DNA of 64,000 nt from an uncultured Marinobacter sp. (GCF_946886895.1 NZ_CAMPJO010000002.1:310001-374000), one strand, 5' to 3'. Numbered from the stretch's first letter, positions 44,475-52,364 are shown. Numbers and translations are program-made. The notes: a model not told the origin generated them from the sequence alone.

Positions 44475-45233
44475 CTACCAGCCACCGGAGGCACCGCCCC
44501 CGCCGAAGCCGCCGCCACCGCCGCCAAAACCACCGCCGCCGAAGCCGCCGCCACGGCCGCCCATGGCGCCGCCCAGTAAAGCCGCACCCAACAGCGCAGC
44601 GCCACCGCGTCCGCCACGGCCACCGCGGCTGCCGATGAAGAACACCATTGCCATCATGATGATGAAGAACAGCGCCACCAGACCGGCCTGGGGTTTTTCC
44701 TGGACTGCCTGGGACTGCAGGCCCTGGGGAATCGCCATGGGCTCACCGCCGAGAACCTGGATCATGGCGGCGGCACCATTAACAATACCGGCCTGAAAAT
44801 TTCCCTGACGGAAAGCCGGAGTCATCAGGCGATTGATGATGACAGAGGATTCAGCATCGGTGAGCCGGCCTTCAAGGCCGTAGCCCACCTCAATGCGCAC
44901 TTTGCGCTCTTCCTTTGCCACGATCAGCAGAGCGCCGTTGTCCTTGCCCTTCTGGCCGATTCCCCAGTGCCTCCCCAACTGATAGCCATAATCCTCAATC
45001 GGAAAGCCTTGCAGGTCCGGTAGCGTAACCACCACAACCTGTTCTGTGCTGGCCTGCTCGTGGGCCTGAAGCATCTGGCTCAGGCGCGCCTCCACATCCG
45101 GGGAGAGCATCTCCGCCCGGTCGACCACCCGGCCCGTCAGCTCGGGGAATTCCGGCGTTGACTGGGCCCACCCGGCGGCCGGGAGCCACAGCAGTAACGC
45201 CAACATCATACTTTTGCGGGACAGGACAGCCAT
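44475..45233 (-). CDS. YgcG-type TPM-domain protein with glycine-rich tail
   Basis: 252 residues: signal peptide (MMALLLWLPAAGWA region), TPM domain (about 30-150, LTGRVVDRAEMLSPDVEARL and RHWGIGQKGKDNGALLIVA), one hydrophobic helix near 185-200, and a tail of repeated Gly-Phe-Gly-Gly units ending GGASGGW. This order is the classical YgcG/TPM architecture, periplasmic domain anchored by one helix. The start overlaps the LemA stop (TGATG). The C-rich stretch at 44480-44610 is just the tail's coding sequence. Confidence 0.85.
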   Translation of the reverse strand: MAVLSRKSMMLALLLWLPAAGWAQSTPEFPELTGRVVDRAEMLSPDVEARLSQMLQAHEQASTEQVVVVTLPDLQGFPIEDYGYQLGRHWGIGQKGKDNGALLIVAKEERKVRIEVGYGLEGRLTDAESSVIINRLMTPAFRQGNFQAGIVNGAAAMIQVLGGEPMAIPQGLQSQAVQEKPQAGLVALFFIIMMAMVFFIGSRGGRGGRGGAALLGAALLGGAMGGRGGGFGGGGFGGGGGGFGGGGASGGW

Positions 45234-45850
45234 CAGAATTCCACCGCAGGCGCTTCGTCTGCATTGTCCGTGGTGGCTTCAAAATTGGCGCGGGGCTCCA
45301 GATCGCTATACAGGAGGCTGTGCCAGATTTTCCCCGGGAAGGTGCGCAGTTCGGTGTTGTAGCGCGCCACCGCCTGAATGAAATCCCGGCGCGCGACGGC
45401 AATACGGTTCTCTGTGCCCTCGAGTTGTGCTTGCAAGGCCAGGAAGTTCTGGTTCGATTTCAGGTCCGGATAACGTTCGGACACTGCCATCAGCCGGCTC
45501 AAGGCACTGCTGATCTCACCCTGGACCTGCTGGAACTGCTTCAGCTTCTGGGGATTGTTGAGAATGCTTTCGTCCACCTGAATGGAGGTGGCTTTGGAAC
45601 GAGCCTCAATCACTGCGGTCAGGGTTTCCTGCTCCTGGGCCGCGAAACCCTTGACGGTTTCCACCAGGTTGGGAATCAGGTCGGCGCGGCGCTGGTACTG
45701 GTTTTCCACCTGGGCCCAGGCAGCGGTGACTTTCTCATCGTAGGTGGGGATGTTATTGATCCCGCAGCCGCTGAGTAACAGAACCAGTGCCATCAGCGAC
45801 GTTAACTGCCAGGCAGTCCGCCGTTGAAATGGTTTGTGAAGGATTCCCAT
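45233..45850 (-). CDS. LemA-family lipoprotein-like protein
   Basis: 205 residues from ATG 45850 (AGGG ahead). The N-terminal hydrophobic stretch LMALVLLLSGC ends in a lipobox-like LSGC, so it is probably a lipoprotein. The mature part is the long helical LemA domain: VTAAWAQVENQYQRRADLIP, NLVETVKGFAAQE and SRLMAVSERYPDLKSNQNFL. LemA is typically co-encoded with TPM proteins, as here. Function of the complex is unsettled. Confidence 0.88.
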   Translation of the reverse strand: MGILHKPFQRRTAWQLTSLMALVLLLSGCGINNIPTYDEKVTAAWAQVENQYQRRADLIPNLVETVKGFAAQEQETLTAVIEARSKATSIQVDESILNNPQKLKQFQQVQGEISSALSRLMAVSERYPDLKSNQNFLALQAQLEGTENRIAVARRDFIQAVARYNTELRTFPGKIWHSLLYSDLEPRANFEATTDNADEAPAVEF

Positions 45851-46085
45851 AGTGTTCTGCCCTAGTGGTGGTTGCATGAAAAGAGAGCGATGCCGAGCCT
45901 GCCAGTGGCGACACCGGATTACCCTCTAGTTGGGGACGGCGCTACTGTTTTCAAGGTGGCCTGCCGTTCTGTGGGGAGGTTAACGGCTGCTATGGCGAGA
46001 GATGCTTTTTTATATCCGCTCGCAATAAAAGCCCGACGAAGACGATTACACTTATCTGTAAGCCTATAAGCGCGGGAGAGCAAGA
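45851..46085. other. Divergent intergenic region lemA / mgtC-like gene
   Basis: 235 bp; a 65-codon plus-strand frame (45872-46069) lacks family resemblance and is disregarded. The part next to the MgtC-like gene is A/T-richer than its surroundings (around 46008-46075) and may hold promoters. No riboswitch-like structure was recognised. Confidence 0.3.
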
Positions 46086-46787
46086 ATGTCATCAACGATC
46101 ATGGCGGACTATCTGGAGATGGTGCTTCGGCTGCTGGCCGCCCTGGTAGCCGGAGCATTGATCGGTTACGAACGCACCTACCATGGCCGCCCGGCCGGAT
46201 TTCGCACCCACGCTCTGGTGTGTACGACGTCCAGCCTGCTGATGCTGGTAGCCGTGTACGAGGGGCACTGGATGCAATCCGCGGCAGGCATGATCCAGTT
46301 CGATCCCACCCGGATGGCCCAGGGCATCATGACCGGCATCGGCTTCCTGGGTGCCGGGGTCATCATGAAGGATGGGCTCTCTGTGCGGGGGCTCACCACC
46401 GCCGCATCCATCTGGATCACAGCCGCCATCGGCATCCTGGCGGGCGTTGGTTTCTACTTTCCACTGGCTATGTCCGTGGTGCTGGCCGTTTTGGTGCTTG
46501 CGCTATTTCGTTGGGTGGAAGCGCTGGTGCCCAGCCAGATCCACTACCGCTTCGACATTCGGTTTGAGCGTGGCTCGGAAATGTCTGAGGCCGATCTGCG
46601 AACGCTGTTGAGTGAGCATGGCTTTGGTGTGGCAGATATGAGCTACCGGCTGGATCAGGACGGGCGGGTTCTGCGCCACACCATGAGTATTCGCACAACC
46701 GCCCGGACCGGCGCCCGGGTGCTGGCCAGTCAGTTGGTGGCGCTGGACTCGGTGCTGGAATTTCGCATCACGCCAACGGGGAGCTGA
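46086..46787 (+). CDS. MgtC/SapB-family membrane protein
   Basis: 233 residues. Hydrophobic N-terminal domain with the signature RLLAALVAGALIGYERTYHG and PAGFRTHALVCTTSSLLMLV, then GIGFLGAGVIMKDG and GLTTAASIWITAAIGILAGV. The C-terminal soluble part (from about 155) looks like an ACT-type domain. MgtC-family proteins affect ATP synthase, Mg2+ or acid homeostasis in other bacteria. GGGAGAGC lies upstream of the ATG. Confidence 0.87.
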   Translation: MSSTIMADYLEMVLRLLAALVAGALIGYERTYHGRPAGFRTHALVCTTSSLLMLVAVYEGHWMQSAAGMIQFDPTRMAQGIMTGIGFLGAGVIMKDGLSVRGLTTAASIWITAAIGILAGVGFYFPLAMSVVLAVLVLALFRWVEALVPSQIHYRFDIRFERGSEMSEADLRTLLSEHGFGVADMSYRLDQDGRVLRHTMSIRTTARTGARVLASQLVALDSVLEFRITPTGS

Positions 46788-46796
46788 TGTGCTGAA

Positions 46797-47006
46797 TTAA
46801 CCGTTGCGCTTCTGATCCGCTCCCCGCCGGTTGTCTCTGGCGGTAAACCCCCAGCCGACGGCCGTAAGAAGAATCAACCCGGTAATGATTGGTGAAACCT
46901 CTCCAAAGCTGACCACGGCACCAATAACGGACGCCACGGCAGCAACAGCGGACAGTTTCCATGAGTAGCCGCTGGTTCCGGTCTGCTTTTGGGGTACGTC
47001 GTTCAT
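46797..47006 (-). CDS. Small hypothetical membrane protein
   Basis: 69 residues from ATG 47006 (GAGGATG ahead). Two hydrophobic segments (about 16-34 and 38-56: SAVAAVASVIGAVVSFG and PIITGLILLTAVGWGF), with a basic C-terminal tail ARDNRRGADQKRNG. No family recognised. Convergent with the mgtC-like gene, whose stop lies 9 bp away. Considered real because of the ribosome site and the clean two-helix pattern. Confidence 0.5.
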   Translation of the reverse strand: MNDVPQKQTGTSGYSWKLSAVAAVASVIGAVVSFGEVSPIITGLILLTAVGWGFTARDNRRGADQKRNG

Positions 47007-47345
47007 AAAATCATCCTCATAAGCCAGCGCCAACAATAACAGTAATTGCCGCATTTTCCTCGCATCGCGGTGGGGTTGTGTCAGAGCATGGTTCTCACGC
47101 GCTCACAGGCTTCGTCCGTGGCATCTGTACCGGCCTGCAAGCAGCGTACGATTATCAACTGCGGAATGAGGCCGGCGAGCCGTTCACGCCGGTCACCGGT
47201 AAAACTGAAAATTACTAGGGTACCCGTGCCACATCAAACGGCTGCAAGGCCGGCCCGGTTGCAGCGTCTGCGTTTTGGCGCCTCATAACTTCAACTCCCT
47301 GTTGTGTCCGGGTTTATCGTAACAACCAACAGGGGAGGCGCACCA
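47007..47345. other. Gene-poor stretch with a possible gene stub
   Basis: 339 bp. On the minus strand an ATG at 47286 with a good AGGGAG opens only 23 codons and stops at 47215; beyond that, other frames look coding-like but unrecognised. An imperfect inverted repeat (47295-47304 with 47327-47337) overlaps that ribosome site and also lies just after the VOC remnant's stop. No intact gene is supported. Confidence 0.35.
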
Positions 47346-47510
47346 TCATCCGCGGCGCGCAGCTTCAATGGCCGCTATGTCGATCTTTCCCATCTGCATC
47401 ATGGCCTCGAACGCGCGCTTGGCGGCAGCGCGGTCTGGGTCGGCGATGGCTTCCGTCAACGCGATGGGCGTGATCTGCCAGGAGAGTCCCCATTTGCACG
47501 TCACTGGCAT
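47346..47510 (-). pseudogene. C-terminal remnant of a PhnB-like VOC-family gene
   Basis: 54-codon frame directly after the YciI-VOC gene. WGLSWQITPIALTEAIADPD followed by RAAAKRAFEAMMQMGKIDI and AAIEAARRG is the typical C-terminus of PhnB/3-demethylubiquinone-methyltransferase-like VOC proteins (about 150-170 residues). All upstream domain sequence is missing and the frame differs from the adjoining gene. Interpreted as the 3' end of a deleted neighbour. Confidence 0.6.
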
Positions 47511-48322
47511 TGCTCAAGCTCACTGCTGATCATCCATTGAACGCCAAAACGATCCGTGACCATCCCGAAACGGTGAGCCCAGAACGTCTGCTCAAACGGC
47601 ATGATGATCGTTCCCCCTTCCGACAGCTCATCGAAAACCCGAGCCGCCTGCTCTGTATTGTTGTAATCAAGGTGAACCTGGGTACCCTGGGGCGGCTGAT
47701 AGCAGTCACCTGCCATGTCCGCCCCCATCAACCGACGCCCCCTGAGATTAAGGGAAGAATGTACGATCTGGTCGTGCATCACCGGGGGGACATCAGCCGC
47801 CGCTGGCGTTTCTCCATAGGTGATCATGGCTTCCAGGTGGCCGGAGGTGACCTTCGCATAGAACTCCATCGCTTCCCGGCAGTTGCCGCCAAAGGCCACA
47901 TGTACATTCATTTCCCGGGGTAGCCGCTCCCGGGAACGGTGCTTTTCAAGGGCAGGGCTGGGGTCGAAATCTTCCAGAGTGAAGTAACGGCGCAGCTCCA
48001 GGGTGACATTGCCGCCGGCGTCCTCTTGGGGCCACTGCTTCGCCCAGGCAATGGCGTCTTCCAGGGAGTCCACCTCCAGCACGCTGTAGCCGGCCAGCAG
48101 TTCGCTGGTCTGCTTGAAGGGCCCATTGATAACGGTGGGTTCACCGTTACGGAATTGAATGCGGCAACCTTCCCGTGTTGGCCGCAAGCCGTCGCCATCG
48201 GTAAATACTCCGGCCTGAGTCATCCGCTCATTGTAGTCGGCCATCGCCTGCAGGAGGTCTTCGGAGGGCAATACGCCGTTTTCGGTGTCGGCGTCGGCTT
48301 TGCGCATCAGCATGTATTTCAT
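47501..48322 (-). CDS. YciI/DGPF and VOC (PhnB-like) fusion protein
   Basis: 273 residues with two domains. Residues 1-125 are a DGPF/YciI domain (MKYMLMRKADADTENG, NGPFKQTSELLAGYSVLEV, WAKQWP). After a short linker, 136-270 are a PhnB-like glyoxalase/VOC domain (MNVHVAFGGNCREAMEFYAK, GADMAGDCYQPPQG, THLDY-like VHLDYNNTEQAARVFDELSE, WAHRFGMVTDRFGVQWMI). These two families are usually separate adjacent genes, so the fusion supports joint function. GGAG precedes the ATG, and an ECF42-type site lies 42 bp upstream. Confidence 0.85.
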   Translation of the reverse strand: MKYMLMRKADADTENGVLPSEDLLQAMADYNERMTQAGVFTDGDGLRPTREGCRIQFRNGEPTVINGPFKQTSELLAGYSVLEVDSLEDAIAWAKQWPQEDAGGNVTLELRRYFTLEDFDPSPALEKHRSRERLPREMNVHVAFGGNCREAMEFYAKVTSGHLEAMITYGETPAAADVPPVMHDQIVHSSLNLRGRRLMGADMAGDCYQPPQGTQVHLDYNNTEQAARVFDELSEGGTIIMPFEQTFWAHRFGMVTDRFGVQWMISSELEQCQ

Positions 48323-48363
48323 AGTGTCGATCTCCAGTGACTGTTGGTTGTCTTCACTGGTAA

Positions 48364-48390
48364 GTCGGGCGGGGCTGATGGAGATCGACA
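48364..48390 (-). promoter_or_regulatory. ECF42-type promoter candidate before the YciI-VOC fusion gene
   Basis: Minus strand TGTCGA (48390-48385), 17 bases, CGACTTAC (from 48367). The bases after the -10 box resemble those after the site at 40475 (shared CGACTTAC then TGAA..GAC.ACCAAC). Located 41 bases before the ATG. Confidence 0.6.
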
Positions 48391-48405
48391 GGGTGTGGGA
48401 AATAT

Positions 48406-48600
48406 TTAAAAAAGAGCTGAGACTCCCCCTGAGTCCCTGGTCATATTGACGTTCCTTGTCTGATATTCCGTGTCATTGATAACGCCCGCAGGCCTAGCTT
48501 GCCATCGCCGCCGAGCATCTTTTCTTCGTTCGCCCAGTTCATTGAGCAACCAGATAACCCGCAGGGCGCGGGTTGGGGGTGTTCCATATAACTTCAGCAT
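48406..48600 (-). pseudogene. Glutathione S-transferase gene stub (N-terminus only)
   Basis: ATG at 48600 with a strong GGAGGAG. The first ~23 residues, MLKLYGTPPTRALRVIWLLN then ELG, match the opening strand and helix of GSTs. After that the frame becomes Arg-rich and unrelated, stopping after 64 codons where a GST has 200-230. Promoter and ribosome site are retained, so a short peptide may still be made. Region 48323-48405 between it and the YciI-VOC gene holds only that gene's promoter. Confidence 0.6.
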
Positions 48601-48652
48601 TTCCAGCTCCTCCGGTGTAAAAGCACCGGTTGTTTGATGGGTTTCTGATCTA

Positions 48653-48679
48653 GTCGAACGGGAGCATGGAAAATCGACA
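48653..48679 (-). promoter_or_regulatory. ECF42-type promoter candidate before the GST stub
   Basis: Minus strand TGTCGA (48679-48674), 17 bases, CGACTAGA (from 48656); identical box spacing to the two YciI promoters. It lies 52 bases before the GST start, implying the intact GST gene belonged to the same regulon. Confidence 0.55.
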
Positions 48680-48743
48680 TCGCATCGAAATTGTTTCTAT
48701 AGTGGGTTCAGGAACATAAAACCGAGGACTTGGTCACTCACCG

Positions 48744-48983
48744 ATGCCAAAAACACTTCCCCCCTATAACGATGTATCAGAGGTCATCCCGGACGTTCGC
48801 GACGGCCTGACTCGGACGGAGCGAATCATCCTCTACGTGCTTCAGGAAACCCAGCGTGAACGGAATGGGCGTAACGTGCCCACGGTGATGTTGTACGGGC
48901 GGGTACTGGAGCATGTGAACATCAGTGAAGAAGAGCTGCACGTATACCTGGATCGTTTGGGGGTAAAGGGTGATGGGCGATGA
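48744..48983 (+). CDS. Conserved-looking small hypothetical protein
   Basis: 79 residues, no signal peptide or membrane segment. The core LTRTERIILYVLQETQRERN and VPTVMLYGRVLEHVNISEEE looks like a small helical, possibly winged-helix, fold, and I recall similar uncharacterised proteins in pseudomonads. The ribosome site is weak. Function unknown; neighbours give no clue. Confidence 0.5.
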   Translation: MPKTLPPYNDVSEVIPDVRDGLTRTERIILYVLQETQRERNGRNVPTVMLYGRVLEHVNISEEELHVYLDRLGVKGDGR

Positions 48984-49015
48984 GTGAACAGTGTGCGCTC
49001 TCGCCCCGGGTTTCG

Positions 49016-49261
49016 CTATTCGCGCCAGAACGGTTTGTGGGCCTCCTTCGATAAGCTGCCTATTGGCAAACCGACGTCCTTTTCCACCAAAGACGTGTTC
49101 ATTTCAGGCAGCGAATTCCTTAGCCGATAACGCCGGCTCCATCGAACTGCGTAGAGCTTGAGGGTATCCCGGATTTGCATGAACATCGACCTGTTCTGGC
49201 AACTCTGACCAGGGTTGGTCTGTGTTGTGCAAAATGACTGATTCATGGCTGTGGTTTTCAT
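49016..49261 (-). CDS. DUF1127 (YjiS-like) small basic protein
   Basis: 81 residues from ATG 49261, chosen because AGGAAG lies 6 bases before it. Residues 37-80 (LYAVRWSRRYRLRNSLPEMN, VGLPIGSLSKEAHKPFWR) fit DUF1127: arginine-rich helix, Leu/Asp segment, 'DVGL', and the EAxKPFWR terminus. DUF1127 proteins are small, often RNA- or metabolism-linked, and frequently divergent from LysR genes, as here. The N-terminal 36 residues are unusual for the family, with two Cys. Confidence 0.7.
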   Translation of the reverse strand: MKTTAMNQSFCTTQTNPGQSCQNRSMFMQIRDTLKLYAVRWSRRYRLRNSLPEMNTSLVEKDVGLPIGSLSKEAHKPFWRE

Positions 49262-49277
49262 TTTCATCTTCCTGTAA

Positions 49278-49370
49278 ATATGAACGATGACTACAATGAA
49301 ACCATTCTCGGCTCGCTTTCCAGGGCCGTCCATGGACATTATATGAACTCGGTGTTCGGAAAATATGAAC
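49278..49370. promoter_or_regulatory. Three direct ATATGAAC repeats between the DUF1127 and LysR genes
   Basis: ATATGAAC occurs at 49278-49285, 49341-49348 and 49363-49370, spaced 63 and 22 bp (close to whole helical turns). The last is part of TGTTC-N9-GAACA, a LysR-type T-N11-A dyad overlapping the LysR start codon. Likely binding sites of the divergent LysR regulator. Confidence 0.5.
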
Positions 49371-50249
49371 ATAAAACTGGACAGGCTTAAGTCATTCCTT
49401 CTGGTCGCGGAAGAGTCCAACCTGACCCGGGCGGCGGCGCGCCGTCACTCGACACCGTCGGCGGTGAGTGAGCACTTGCGCCAGCTTGAGGGCGAGTTCC
49501 AGGTTCTGCTGTTTGACCGGAGCAAGCAGGGCATGTCGCTTACCGCAGCCGGAGAACGGTTACTGATGCCGGTTCGTCAGGTGTTCACAGCGGTAGAGGA
49601 GGTACGCAACACCGCTCTGTCCATGCGTGTCGGGCCGCAGGCCACCCTTCGCCTTGGCCTGAATTCACCACCGGAATACCTTCGGGTGGATGAAGTCCTG
49701 CGCCGGAAAACAACGGCACTGCCTCACCTCAACCTGGAAATGAGAACCCGGTCGTCTGCGCAGATTATTGAGCAGGTGCTTTCCGAGGAGTTGGACCTGG
49801 GTTATGTCTACGGCCACTGGAATGACCCCCGGCTCAGGATTGTGCCGGTTAAACCGGTGCGTGTTTCCGTGGTAGGCCCGGCGAACGCAGGCATTGATAC
49901 ACTGCCACGTGACTTTGACTCGCGACGAAGCCTGCCCTGGATCTGGCCCAATCGGGAGTGCCCTTTCTTTGATTTCATGAAGGAGCTACTCGGACCGCAG
50001 GCGAGTCTCGCTGAGGCAGCCACCAGTTCCGACGATGAATATTCCACGGTGGTCATGGTTAAAGCCGGGATGGGATATGGGCTCGTCGAGCGGGATTTTG
50101 CTTCGCAATCGCAGAATCAGGGCGCGATTCGCCTGTTTGATGAGCCGGAGCTCATAACAGACCTGAGCCTGGTCTGCGGGATACGCAGTTACGAGCGCGC
50201 CGAATTGCGGGCGCTGTTTGATCTTATTGTGGATGAGTGGGAGCCTTAA
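49365..50249 (+). CDS. LysR-family transcriptional regulator divergent from the DUF1127 gene
   Basis: 294 residues. N-terminal HTH KSFLLVAEESNLTRAAARRH, TPSAVSEHLRQLEGEFQVLL, FDRSKQGMSLTAAGERL, then a substrate-binding domain (about 95-290). The start codon overlaps a likely operator half-site and has only weak ribosome complementarity, compatible with autoregulation. Its presumed target is the DUF1127 gene on the opposite strand, and possibly the SDR gene that follows 29 bp after its stop. Confidence 0.85.
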   Translation: MNIKLDRLKSFLLVAEESNLTRAAARRHSTPSAVSEHLRQLEGEFQVLLFDRSKQGMSLTAAGERLLMPVRQVFTAVEEVRNTALSMRVGPQATLRLGLNSPPEYLRVDEVLRRKTTALPHLNLEMRTRSSAQIIEQVLSEELDLGYVYGHWNDPRLRIVPVKPVRVSVVGPANAGIDTLPRDFDSRRSLPWIWPNRECPFFDFMKELLGPQASLAEAATSSDDEYSTVVMVKAGMGYGLVERDFASQSQNQGAIRLFDEPELITDLSLVCGIRSYERAELRALFDLIVDEWEP

Positions 50250-50278
50250 CAGCGTTCACTAACCACGGAGGTATCCCG

Positions 50279-50950
50279 ATGCCAGCTAACAGAACCGTTG
50301 TGATTACCGGCGCCAATCGTGGCATCGGTCTGGAGCTTGCCCGCCACTATGCCCGCGACAGCTGGACCGTGATCGGCGTTTGCCGACAGGCCTCTGACGA
50401 ATTAGGGGAGGTCGCCGCCCGGGTGATCGACGGCGTGGATGTCACCACCGACAGCGGCATCCGCAAGCTGACAGCGGCGCTGGAAGGCGAGACCATTGAC
50501 CTGTTGATCAACAACGCCGGCCTGCTTCAGGACGAAAAGCTGGGCAGCATTGACTTCGATTCCATCCGCACCCAGATGGAGATCAACGCATACGCGCCGT
50601 TGCGGGTGGCGGAAGCGCTGGCCCCGCGGATTCCCTCAGGTGGCAGGATTGCCAACATCACCAGCCGCATGGGCTCCATCGCCGATAACGACTCCGGCGG
50701 CCGCTATGGCTACCGTGCGTCCAAGGCGGCATTGAACGCCTTTGGCAAATCCCTGGCGATGGATTTGAAGCCAAGGGGGATCGCCGTGGCCCAACTGCAT
50801 CCCGGTTACGTGAAGACTCGAATGGTGAATTTCGGCGGACTGATTACCCCGGAGGAATCCGCCAAAGGCCTGGTGGCTCGCATTGAGGGCCTGAACCTGG
50901 AGAACACCGGCTCCTTCTGGCACAGCAACGGGGAGGAGCTGCCCTGGTGA
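50279..50950 (+). CDS. Short-chain dehydrogenase/reductase (SDR)
   Basis: 223 residues, classical SDR. NAD(P)-binding TGANRGIGLELARHY, NNAG motif as LLINNAGLLQ, catalytic Ser in NITSRMGSI, and YxxxK in YGYRASKAALNAFGK. ATG 50279 has CGGAGG upstream. It ends FWHSNGEELPW, as in carbonyl reductase-like C-factor proteins. Lies directly after the LysR gene on the same strand. Carbonyl substrate unknown. Confidence 0.87.
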   Translation: MPANRTVVITGANRGIGLELARHYARDSWTVIGVCRQASDELGEVAARVIDGVDVTTDSGIRKLTAALEGETIDLLINNAGLLQDEKLGSIDFDSIRTQMEINAYAPLRVAEALAPRIPSGGRIANITSRMGSIADNDSGGRYGYRASKAALNAFGKSLAMDLKPRGIAVAQLHPGYVKTRMVNFGGLITPEESAKGLVARIEGLNLENTGSFWHSNGEELPW

Positions 50951-50972
50951 TTCGCGATGGCGATGCGGCAGA

Positions 50973-51614
50973 TCATTCCTGGCGTTCGGGCGAAGAGGGT
51001 GACTTCCGGGCAACAAGAAAAACCGACGCCTTATCCGGCTGCCACTCATGGTCGAGGCTGAAGCCGGCGCTGGTCAGCGTCGACACCAGTGACTGCCGGG
51101 TAAAGCGCTTCACGAACGGCGCCAGCCCCACCGCCTGCAGAGCCGGAATCAACAGCCGCCAGAGAACCATCAGATTGCCCACCAGTGCAGTGCTGGACAC
51201 AAACACACCACCGGGCTTCAGTAGCCGGTGAACATGGGCAATCGTGGCCTCCGCATCCTCCAGAAGATGCAGGATATTGAGCCCCAGCACCGCATCAAAG
51301 CGTTCCGCCTCCAGCTCAAGGCTCTCCAGCGTACCCTGCTGAAAGTGTACGTTCTCAACGCCGGCATCGCGGGCTTTCTCTTCGGCGATCTCCAGCATCT
51401 TGCCGGAGAGGTCGGTCGCAAGAATCTCCTTTACATAGGGTGCATGAGTAATGGCGGTGCTGCCGGTACCGCAGCCGAACTCCAGTACGGACCAGTCTGG
51501 CTGAAAATACGACCGGGTGATGGCCAGCTTCTTCTGATAGGTTGCTTCGTCCCGCACAGGGCTTTTGGCATAGCGGCGTGCGCTCTTGTCCCAGAACTCT
51601 TTTGAGTTTTTCAT
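50973..51614 (-). CDS. Class I SAM-dependent methyltransferase
   Basis: 213 residues. Motif I WSVLEFGCGTGSTAITHAPY, motif II ILATDLSGKMLEIAEEKARD, motif IV AVLGLNILHLLEDA and post-motif LLKPGGVFVSS show the Rossmann-like methyltransferase fold. A later hydrophobic patch (GNLMVLWRLLIPALQAVGLAP) may contact membrane or lipid. Follows the DUF2959 gene by 10 bp on the same strand, so probably co-transcribed. Acceptor unknown. Confidence 0.85.
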   Translation of the reverse strand: MKNSKEFWDKSARRYAKSPVRDEATYQKKLAITRSYFQPDWSVLEFGCGTGSTAITHAPYVKEILATDLSGKMLEIAEEKARDAGVENVHFQQGTLESLELEAERFDAVLGLNILHLLEDAEATIAHVHRLLKPGGVFVSSTALVGNLMVLWRLLIPALQAVGLAPFVKRFTRQSLVSTLTSAGFSLDHEWQPDKASVFLVARKSPSSPERQE

Positions 51615-51624
51615 CGGGTAGCCA

Positions 51625-52311
51625 TCATCCGCCTTCCCGGAAGCGCCGGATAAAGGCTTCGGATTCCGCGATCGACTGTTCCATATTACGAATCAGCGCA
51701 TCCACGTCCTGGCGGATACCCACCAGCTCGTTCTCCAGAGAGCCTATCGCCTGGGCGTTCAGATTGTGCTTGAGGTACAGCACCTGATCCTGAAACGCCT
51801 GCAGAACCGGCTCCATGCGATCTTCGGCCTGGTGCATACGGTTGATCAGTTGGCTGTATTGGGCGCGGGTTTCGTCAAGCTGCTGCTCGCTGGTACGTCG
51901 GAGAGAGGCGCTTTCGTATAGATCAAGTTCATCTTCCCATTCATCGAACAGGTCCTCGGCAACCTCTTCCACTTCGTCGATACGTTCGCGGACTTTTTCC
52001 GCGCTGGACAGGCTTTCTTCATAGGCCTCGCTGATCTCGGCGTACCGGTCCTTGAGTTCGGTATCCGGCGTGTCCACCACGCTCTGGAAGCGTTCCAGGG
52101 ATGAGCGGAAGGTTTCCTGGGCGTCGTTCTGGCTGTCCCGCGCGTCTTCCACCCGGTCTACCAGGATGTCGCGCTTTTCATACCCGAACTTTTCCATGGT
52201 TTTGTAGTACACCGTGGAACACCCGCCCAGTAGTGCGACGCTGAATAGCATCAGCCACAGCCGCCGGGCACCGGATAGCGTTGTGGGACTGGCAGTGACA
52301 GGATTGGACAT
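51625..52311 (-). CDS. DUF2959 lipoprotein
   Basis: 228 residues. The N-terminal hydrophobic segment ends in LLGGC (Cys 31), a lipobox, so it should be lipidated. The mature protein starts STVYYKTMEKFGYEKRDI and is almost wholly helical and acidic, with coiled-coil-like heptads (AEISEAYEESLSSAEKVRER, VEEVAEDLFDEWEDELD). These features match DUF2959. Function unknown; probably a periplasmic rod-like protein. First gene of a pair with the methyltransferase. Confidence 0.8.
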   Translation of the reverse strand: MSNPVTASPTTLSGARRLWLMLFSVALLGGCSTVYYKTMEKFGYEKRDILVDRVEDARDSQNDAQETFRSSLERFQSVVDTPDTELKDRYAEISEAYEESLSSAEKVRERIDEVEEVAEDLFDEWEDELDLYESASLRRTSEQQLDETRAQYSQLINRMHQAEDRMEPVLQAFQDQVLYLKHNLNAQAIGSLENELVGIRQDVDALIRNMEQSIAESEAFIRRFREGG

Positions 52312-52364
52312 AACGAATTTCTCCGGTTGGGGCGTTGGTGAGGGTGCTAAACGTGAAGCATGGC

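Noticed and set aside
44475..44620. C-rich tandem pattern that might be a repeat array or CRISPR-like element
   Set aside because: It encodes the Gly-Phe-Gly-Gly tail of the YgcG-type TPM protein in frame; units are irregular and there are no spacers.
45872..46069. 65-codon frame before the mgtC-like gene
   Set aside because: Arg-rich composition, no ribosome site and no similarity; probably chance in a promoter region.
48325..48390. 12-bp inverted repeat that could hide the ribosome site of the YciI-VOC gene in a hairpin (RNA switch)
   Set aside because: The upstream arm overlaps the TGTCGA -35 box of the predicted promoter, so it would not be in the transcript; the pairing is more likely incidental.
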